Of a stretch of DNA of 48,758 nucleotides, positions 42,870 through 48,758 are shown one piece after another. The position numbers and the translations under genes were made by a program. The first letter of the stretch is position 1. Each line of letters opens with the position of its first letter. Below the pieces are notes generated by a model. The model did no database searches and was not told where the DNA came from. It was given only the letters and a program-made list of their open reading frames with translations. Origin of the DNA: Actinomadura kijaniata NBRC 14229 (GTDB lineage: Bacteria > Actinomycetota > Actinomycetes > Streptosporangiales > Streptosporangiaceae); NCBI RefSeq assembly GCF_001552175.1, contig NZ_BCQR01000086.1, forward strand, positions 1-48,758. Direction: 5' to 3'.

Positions 42870-43082
42870 GCCGCGAGCTTAAGAGTCGCCACCGACATTC
42901 GGTCTTCGACATAGAACCCTGGGTGATCCGACGGCCCCTCCCAGGGGAGGGAGGGGCACCTCATCCGCCCTCCGCCATCACCTCAGCTACGCTGGATCAA
43001 GCTGAGCAAATCGAGAACGAGTCGCGTGATGCAACTAAATGAAACCTGGGGACCTGCATCACAAACTCGCAGTTCAGGAAGC
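42870..43082 (+). promoter_or_regulatory. cas3/array 3 divergent region with array 3 leader
   Basis: 213 bp between the cas3 start and the first repeat of array 3. 43019-43044 (GAGTCGCGTGATGCAACTAA then ATGAAA) matches the array 1 leader block, again 38 nt before the first repeat. The cas3 promoter must also lie here; a short CCTCCC-rich palindrome near 42932-42962 is the only other visible feature. Confidence 0.7.
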
Positions 43083-46000
43083 GTCGGCCCCGCGCATGCG
43101 GGGATGGTCCCGCAGCGCACGGCGTGTGGTCCGAGGCCGCGGGGTCGGCCCCGCGCATGCGGGGATGGTCCGCGACAAGACGCGGCCGGTCCACACCGGC
43201 AACGGTCGGCCCCGCGCATGCGGGGATGGTCCCTCGTCGATGACCATCATGTCGATGTCGTCGGTGTCGGCCCCGCGCATGCGGGGATGGTCCCCCGATT
43301 CTCCCACCGACCGCGAGATACCTCCAGTCGGCCCCGCGCATGCGGGGATGGTCCGCGGGGATCCCGGCCCGGTCCTGCTCGGGGTGAGTCGGCCCCGCGC
43401 ATGCGGGGATGGTCCCCTTTTTGGAACCTTCGGGGCTGACCTGGGCTTGTCGGCCCCGCGCATGCGGGGATGGTCCCCGCAAGACCCAGTCCGACCAGGT
43501 CGCCGCCGCGTCGGCCCCGCGCATGCGGGGATGGTCCCGCGATACGCAGTCCCACCACCACCAGCAGTCCGTCGGCCCCGCGCATGCGGGGATGGTCCGA
43601 TCAGCTCGGGCGGGGCCTCATCGGTGCGGACGTCGGCCCCGCGCATGCGGGGATGGTCCCTCACCCAGCGCGGCGGTCACGGCCGGGTGGATGTCGGCCC
43701 CGCGCATGCGGGGATGGTCCGACACCCCCTGCTGGATCGCCCACCACGGGCAGGTCGGCCCCGCGCATGCGGGGATGGTCCGGGCCACGCGGGGACGCTC
43801 GTCGCTATCGCCCTGTCGGCCCCGCGCATGCGGGGATGGTCCCTCCAACAGCCTGGGGATCGAGGCCGAGAACGAGTCGGCCCCGCGCATGCGGGGATGG
43901 TCCGTCGTCCACCGGGTGTGGGCCGCGCCCGCCAGGGTCGGCCCCGCGCATGCGGGGATGGTCCCGAGTGGAAGATGCCCCGCGTCCCCCAGGTCACGTC
44001 GGCCCCGCGCAGGCGGGGATGGTCCCTGGGCCAGCGCGTCGGCAACCAGTTCGGGTGAGTCGGCCCCGCGCATGCGGGGATGGTCCGCCAGGCCCGCGAG
44101 GCAGGCCAGCTGCGCAGCGGTCGGTCCCGCGCATGCGGGGATGGTCCGTGCAGGGCCCGGCCGGCCAGCGCGCCGATGAGGTCGGCCCCGCGCATGCGAG
44201 GATGGTCCGGTGTCGATCCAGGCGCGCATGTGCACCTTGAAGTCGGCCCCGCGCATGCGGGGATGGTCCCATCCGCAGCGTGATCCGGATGATCGGCGAC
44301 GGGTCGGCCCCGCGCAGGCGGGGATGGCCCCGGGCAGTGCTTGGGGTCCTGGCGCTTGAGCCTGTCGGTCCCGCGTAGGCGGGGATGGCCTCTTGGGCTT
44401 GGCCGCCATCTGCTGGTCGCTGTCGTCGGCCCGCGCAGGCGGGGATGGTCCGACCGACATCGCCAGCTTCGACACGCTGTTCGGGTCAGCCCCGCGCACG
44501 CGGGGATGGTCCGCCCGCGACGGCCAGCTCGACCGGGCGCGTACCGTCGGCCCCGCGCATGCGGGGATGGTCCCACCCCGTCCTTGATCTTGCCGTCCGG
44601 TTCGTGGTCGGCCCCGCGCACGCGGGGATGGTCCGACCCGCGATGCCGCCGTGGCGTCCCTCGGTGAGTCGGCCCCGCGCATGCGGGGATGGCCCCGCGG
44701 AGCGGTCCGACGCGGAGCCGATCCGGCAGTCGACCCCGCATGCGGGGATGGTCCGCCGGGTGAGCGCATGGTCATCCGCGCGTCGGAGTCGGCCCCGCGC
44801 ATGCGGGGATCGTTCTCTGATCCACCCTGTGTTTTCGCAGGTCAGGGGGTCGGCCCCGCGCATGCGGGGATGGTCCGCCGATCGCTACCGCGTGGGTCCG
44901 GCTCGGGACGTCGGCCCCGCGCACGCGGGGATGGTCCTGGATGGCGTACGAACGTGTGGCGGGTCCGTTGGTCGGCCCCGCGCACGCTGGGATGGTTCGG
45001 CATAGGTCCGGTCGGGGCACCCGCTCCTCCAGTCGGCCCCGCGCATGCGGGGATGACCCACGCGACGAGATGTGGTTGGCCAGTCGCGATCTGCCGGCCC
45101 CGCGCATGCGGGGGTGGTCCCTTGGGCTTGGCCGCCATCTGCGTGCCCGCGTCGTCGGCCCCGCGCATGCAAGGGGAGAGCCCCAGCCCGCCGGTTCCGC
45201 CGGTGCGATCGACCTCGCGCAGGCGAGGATGGTCCCTCCAAGCACATTCACGTCGTGCAGCTCGAGCAGGTCGGCCCCGCGCAGGCGGGATGATCCCTCG
45301 TCGCCGTGGCCGGACAACAGTACGCACCGGCCGACCCCACACACGCGAGGATGAGTCGTACGGGACCTGGTCGCTGTGCACCCCGGTGTCGTCGGCCCCG
45401 CGCACGCGGGGATGGTTCGCGCCGTTGGGCGTTTCGTAGTCGGCCCCGCGCAGGCGGGGGTGGGCTGCCACTCCCCTACCCTTCGACGGTCTTCGCGCGG
45501 TCGGCCTCGCGTACGCGGGATGGTCCTGGGTAGCCGCCATAGGCGAGCGGGTGCAGCGTGTTGGCTCCGCGCACTCGAGGATGGCCCGGTGCATTCGACG
45601 CGTGCCCCACGACCGGGGCGTCGGCTCTGCGCATTCGGAGATGATCCCAGGCAGGTCTCTGCGGAACTACAGCCGCGGCAGTGGACCTCCACGCAGGCAG
45701 GGATGGTCCACAAGACAGCCGCCCCGCGTCCCTATGATGACACTTGGCCCCGCACATGCGGGGATGGTCCTACCGGGCCCGCCGCGGTCCGGCGACCGTC
45801 CCCGTCGGCCCCGCGCATGCGGGGATGGTCCGATGAGCGCCCGCCGCTGGTGTGAATGCAGTCCGTCGGCCCCGCGCATGCGGGGATAGTCCCACCGGGT
45901 GCCACTCCGCGGGGAGGGTGGCCAGGCCGGCCCCGCGCATGCGGGGATGGTCCGGGTGTCGGGTTCTTCGTGTCGTGCCCGACCTGGTCGGCCCCGCGCA

Positions 46001-47051
46001 TGCGGAGATGGTCCGCCATATCGTCATACCGCCATAGGGCCCAGGTAGTCGGCCCCGCGCATGCGGGGATGGTCCGGTCTGCGGATCGGGGAGCAGGGCG
46101 GGGTCGGGGTCGGCCCCGCGCATGCGGGGATGACCCACGCGACGAGATGTGGCTGGCCAGTCGCGATCTGCCGGCCCCGCGCATGCGGGGATGGCCCGGC
46201 CGCCCGGTCGCCGTGGCCGTGGTTGATGTGGTCGGCCCCGCGCACGCGGGGATGGTCCCATCGCCGCCCTGTGGGAGGCGTGGGAGGCCACGTCGGCCCC
46301 GCGCATGCGGGGGTGGTCCGTTCGGGTCGTTGGCCTGCATCACGGCGTTGCGGTCGGCCCCGCACATGCGGGGATGGTCCGGTCGGGAGCAGAGGGCCGA
46401 GGCGGGGAGAGCGGTCGGCCCCGCGCATGCGGGGATGGTCCCCCGATCTGGGCGTCCAGACCGCTGCGCGTGCCGTCGGCCCCGCGCACGCGGGGATGGT
46501 TCCGTCAGCAAGGGCGTGTACGCGTCGGTGCAGGGGTCGGCCCCGCGCATGCGGGGATGGTCCGGCGTGCCACCTCCACACCCGCATCTCGGTCACGTCA
46601 GCCCTGCGCACGCGGGGATGGTCCGCGTGCTTACGACTCCTAGGCCCAGGTCACTCCGTCGGCCCCGCGCATGCGGGGATAGTCCGGTCTGGAAAGCCTG
46701 CTCAGCCGCCCAGCCCGGGTCGGCCCCGCGCATGCGGGGATGGTCCCTTCGCCCCGGACGGAGACGCGTCATGACCCCCGTCGGCCCCGCGCATTCGGGG
46801 ATGATCCGCCCTGCGGCGGCGGCTCGAAGACGCTGAGGTCGTCGGCCCCGCGCATGCGGGGATGCCTCCTTGATCCAGTCCAGCTTGGACTGACGAACTA
46901 TGTCGGTTCCGTGCATGCGAGGATGGTCTCGCGTGACCGAGCGGCTGACGGGCCGGGAATGCGACTGCCCTGCGCAAGCGGAGATGGTCCGATGACCCCA
47001 GCCATGCCCTGGCCGCATATGCGGCTGACCCCACGCAGGCGGAGCTGGTCC
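43083..47051 (+). CRISPR. CRISPR array 3, type I-E, about 66 repeats
   Basis: The 28-bp repeat starts GTCGGCCCCGCGCATGCGGG and ends GATGGTCC; period 61 bp (33-bp spacers). The first 22 repeats (43083-44391) are almost perfect. Small indels appear at 44425 (27 bp) and 44729 (26 bp). From 45154 to about 45769 repeats are strongly degraded and spacing is irregular (54-62 bp, one gap of 49). From 45804 to 46868 they are again nearly perfect at 61 bp, and the last three (46902, 46963, 47024) decay. Rightward transcription from the leader at 43019. Long open frames across the array are artefacts of the 61-bp period. Confidence 0.98.
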
Positions 47052-47163
47052 GGTATCGCTGCAGGCATCCGCTCTCCGCAGAGCCGTGGTCAAGCTGCGT
47101 CTGGCCGCAGCAACCTCGTCATGAGTGGCTTCATCGTGTCGTGCTGGGTGTGCGGCTAGAGTG

Positions 47164-47230
47164 ATGATGCCCGCCGCTGGGTCGTTCCCTTCGTGATCAT
47201 TAGCGGACTGCATTCACACCAGCGGCGGGC
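47164..47230. repeat. Inverted repeat after array 3 that matches one of its spacers
   Basis: GCCCGCCGCTGG (47169-47180) and its complement (47219-47230) form a 12-bp inverted repeat 38 bp apart. The right arm with its flank (47205-47230) is the exact complement of the last 26 nt of the spacer at 45832-45864. The stretch 47052-47570 otherwise holds no supportable gene. Confidence 0.65.
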
Positions 47231-47477
47231 ACCCATCGAGGCCATGTGGATCCTGCGAGTCCCCTCCCCCACCCTTGAAGCAGGTGCTTGACAGAGGGCT
47301 GTGCAGAGGAGGCATCACACCGCTCCTCATGCTTCTTGTGCCGAGAGACGCCGTTGCCGCTTGGCGGCTCAAGCCACCGAGCGGTTCTGTCGCAAACACC
47401 GAGGGAGAGTCGGCCGTGGGCACCGAAGGCCGCCCGGCGAGGATGTTCTCCCAGGTGAACGCCCTGTTGCCGCAAGA

Positions 47478-47497
47478 GTGTTCACGGCGTTAACACT
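47478..47497. promoter_or_regulatory. Operator-like repeat, left copy
   Basis: GTGTTCACGGCGTTAACACT, with AGTGTT and AACACT arms 9 nt apart. A copy with two changes lies at 48438-48457, so the gene at 47571-48257 is bracketed by the two. Confidence 0.45.
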
Positions 47498-47529
47498 CCG
47501 GTCGCCACATGCCGCATCACCGACCCCCT

Positions 47530-47556
47530 AAAACGTCAGCATCTTACTGACGTTTT
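47530..47556. promoter_or_regulatory. Palindromic operator just upstream of 47571
   Basis: AAAACGTCAG (47530-47539) and its exact complement (47547-47556), 7 nt apart, ending 14 bp before the GTG start. The position overlaps the expected transcription start, which fits autoregulation by the product. Confidence 0.55.
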
Positions 47557-47570
47557 GAGATGATGCCGGA

Positions 47571-48257
47571 GTGCGAAAAGCCGTTCCACTCCCCCGCGAT
47601 GTTTCCGCCGCCGAGGTGGCTGACCGTATCGCCGCCCGTCATAAGGACGACGACCTGGGGTTGGAAGCGTTCCCCGACCCAGAGAACATCGCCGCTGTCG
47701 TGGACTTCGCTCTGCGTCGCCGCACCCGGCTGTCGCGTGTCGACAGCCAGGCCAATGTCCTGGACGCGTTGCTGCTGGTCCGCTGTGCCAGGGAACAGTT
47801 GGACCGATTGGAGAAGCGCGCGTTGCTCACCGCCAAGGCGGACCGCATCAAAACGCGGCAACTGACCCCGGCTACGGGCATCCGCACGCGTCAAGGCATC
47901 CACGACCGCATCCGAGCTCTCACTCGCAAGATCGGCGCTGCCCGGCTGGGTGTACCACCCGAGGCGCTGGACGACTCCTCCTCCCCCGCCACGCCTCCGG
48001 AGGAGCACGTACGAGCCGTCGCCGAGACTCTGTTGAGGGTGTGGCCGGAACTGGAGACCGATCCCGACATCGACGAATGGGCCGAGGGCATCGAGTTGGT
48101 GCTACGCAGTCCCCACTCCCCCAGCGCAACCGCCAGCCTGGTCACCCAAATGCGTATCGCCGTTGCTGAGATCGAGGAGCTTGCAGCGCGGACCGGTCAC
48201 CCATCGACCGCTTCGGTTCCAGCTCAGGAAGCAATGCGAGCAGTGCGGAAGCTGTAG
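47571..48257 (+). CDS. Possible DNA-binding protein, 228 aa, probably autoregulated
   Basis: 228 residues from GTG 47571. The N-terminal part is helical (VSAAEVADRIAARHKDDDLG; ENIAAVVDFALRRRTRLSRV); the middle, LDRLEKRALLTAKADRI then TGIRTRQGIHDRIRALTRKI, resembles the 'LGIxTRQGVxDRxxRL' helix-turn-helix of actinobacterial regulators that act on their own promoters. The C-terminal third is acidic and helical (RVWPELETDPDIDEWAEGIE). The palindrome at 47530 is a natural binding site. No partner gene lies within 390 bp. Exact family not named. Confidence 0.6.
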   Translation: MRKAVPLPRDVSAAEVADRIAARHKDDDLGLEAFPDPENIAAVVDFALRRRTRLSRVDSQANVLDALLLVRCAREQLDRLEKRALLTAKADRIKTRQLTPATGIRTRQGIHDRIRALTRKIGAARLGVPPEALDDSSSPATPPEEHVRAVAETLLRVWPELETDPDIDEWAEGIELVLRSPHSPSATASLVTQMRIAVAEIEELAARTGHPSTASVPAQEAMRAVRKL

Positions 48258-48437
48258 TCCGTAGCTTCGGTTCTCTGTTGCTTGACGTCTCTTCCCAGTG
48301 CTGACGGGCTGCCGATCGTGTCGCCTTGTCGGCGGGCGGAGCCTGCTCAGGCCGATCGGAGAGTCGGTGGTCCTGCCGTAGGTGGATGGCCACGAATATG
48401 CTGCTGACCTCGGTGGAGGGTGGGCAGGGCGCGTCAA

Positions 48438-48457
48438 GTGTTTTCGGCGTTAACACT
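48438..48457. promoter_or_regulatory. Operator-like repeat, right copy
   Basis: GTGTTTTCGGCGTTAACACT, 18 of 20 bases identical to 47478-47497. It lies in the otherwise empty 397-bp gap 48258-48654, about 200 bp before the next gene. Confidence 0.45.
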
Positions 48458-48654
48458 GTGGGAGTTCAACCGCTTCTCTCGACTACGCCGTCACGGGGTC
48501 GCTGCTGCCCCAGGGCATCATCACCTCGATGGGTCTGCGGTTGTGTGTCAGCGGGTCGAGAGCAGGGAAGGTGCGAGTATCTGCCGTACGGCTGATGGAG
48601 TTGGCGCTGCTTCAGTTAGAGCAGGAAGATTCGACGCAGATTAGCAATGACGCC

Positions 48655-48758
48655 ATGAGTACGACAGCCTGCGGCAAGGTCACCTGCGACATCGGGATGT
48701 CGATCGACGGGTTCGTCGCCGGTCCCCACCAGAGCAGGGAGAACCCCCTCGGGGTGGG
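48655..48758 (+). CDS. RibD-C/dihydrofolate-reductase-family protein, N-terminal start (partial)
   Basis: The first 34 codons from ATG 48655: MSTTACGKVTCDIGMSIDGF then VAGPHQSRENPLGVG, running off the right edge. 'KVxCxxSMSLDGFVAGPNQSxENPLG' is the standard start of RibD C-terminal / dihydrofolate-reductase-like oxidoreductases, which bind NADPH. Its substrate cannot be told from the fragment. Confidence 0.85.
   Translation, partial: MSTTACGKVTCDIGMSIDGFVAGPHQSRENPLGV

Noticed and set aside
43039..46836. Many long open frames across array 3 on both strands (up to about 390 codons) with recurring RACGDGP or SPHARGR units
   Set aside because: They are produced by the repeat unit read in different frames (61 bp shifts frame by one each unit); no ribosome-binding sites and no protein family.
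1..48758. tRNA, rRNA or other structured RNA genes
   Set aside because: No cloverleaf with a GTTCRANNC-type T-arm and no rRNA-like stretch was noticed by eye; a covariance-model scan would be needed to be sure.

Overview
The window is high-GC DNA with GTG/TTG starts, tightly overlapping operons and protein families typical of filamentous Actinobacteria (CNNM/DUF21 pairs, a Spo0M-like tail, FxSxx-COOH-type NTPase, mod_HExxH, DUF6247). A member of Streptosporangiales or a relative is likely, but no rRNA or housekeeping marker here fixes the genus. It is accessory DNA, rich in insertion-sequence debris and defence-type genes.

Left part (1-8.8 kb): the tail of a TPR protein, two GNAT acetyltransferases, a secreted NucA/NucB-type DNase with a small partner gene, a dead IS701-type transposase, and a two-gene CNNM/CorC metal-transport operon. 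That operon is preceded by a 26-codon Asp/Pro-rich leader ORF whose stop overlaps the transporter start. A clear bidirectional terminator closes it. 8.8-12.7 kb is a nested mobile region: two 84-bp inverted ends of an ISL3-type element flanked by a direct repeat, enclosing broken ISL3 and IS21 genes and three intact small genes.

12.7-25.3 kb: a hypothetical protein, a membrane-anchored pentapeptide-repeat protein, an nSTAND-type ATPase, and a partial FxSxx-COOH-like cluster (TPR/NB-ARC protein, small divergent ORF, mod_HExxH protein; no radical SAM enzyme seen). A graveyard of gene fragments follows (FN3, phage-like, aminoglycoside phosphotransferase, transposase), then a three-gene, lower-GC membrane operon.

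26-47 kb is the type I-E CRISPR-Cas region. The cas operon runs leftward: cas3, cse1 (cas8e), cse2, cas7, cas5, cas6e, then cas1, which is broken by a TAG codon and cut off exactly at a CRISPR repeat; cas2 is absent. There are three arrays. Array 1 (7 repeats) and array 2 (8 repeats) are transcribed leftward; array 3 (about 66 repeats) is transcribed rightward and lies divergent to cas3. Arrays 1 and 3 share a leader motif at identical spacing; arrays 1 and 2 share about 270 bp on their leader-distal side, including a terminator-like hairpin. The effector genes look intact, so interference may still work while adaptation from this locus is lost. Between arrays 1 and 2 lie a nuclease/STAND-NTPase/third-gene operon, a toxin-antitoxin-like pair, and a gene with Lsr2-like DNA-binding repeats.

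The most interesting signal is between cas3 and cse1: a degenerate repeat, a 44-nt pseudo-spacer and a nearly intact solo repeat. The pseudo-spacer's first 17 nt match, with one mismatch at position 6, a site 18-34 bp upstream of the cse1 start. This is the layout expected of a CRISPR-derived RNA that guides Cascade to repress its own operon. The right end holds a self-regulator-like gene flanked by palindromes and the start of a RibD-C/dihydrofolate-reductase-family gene.
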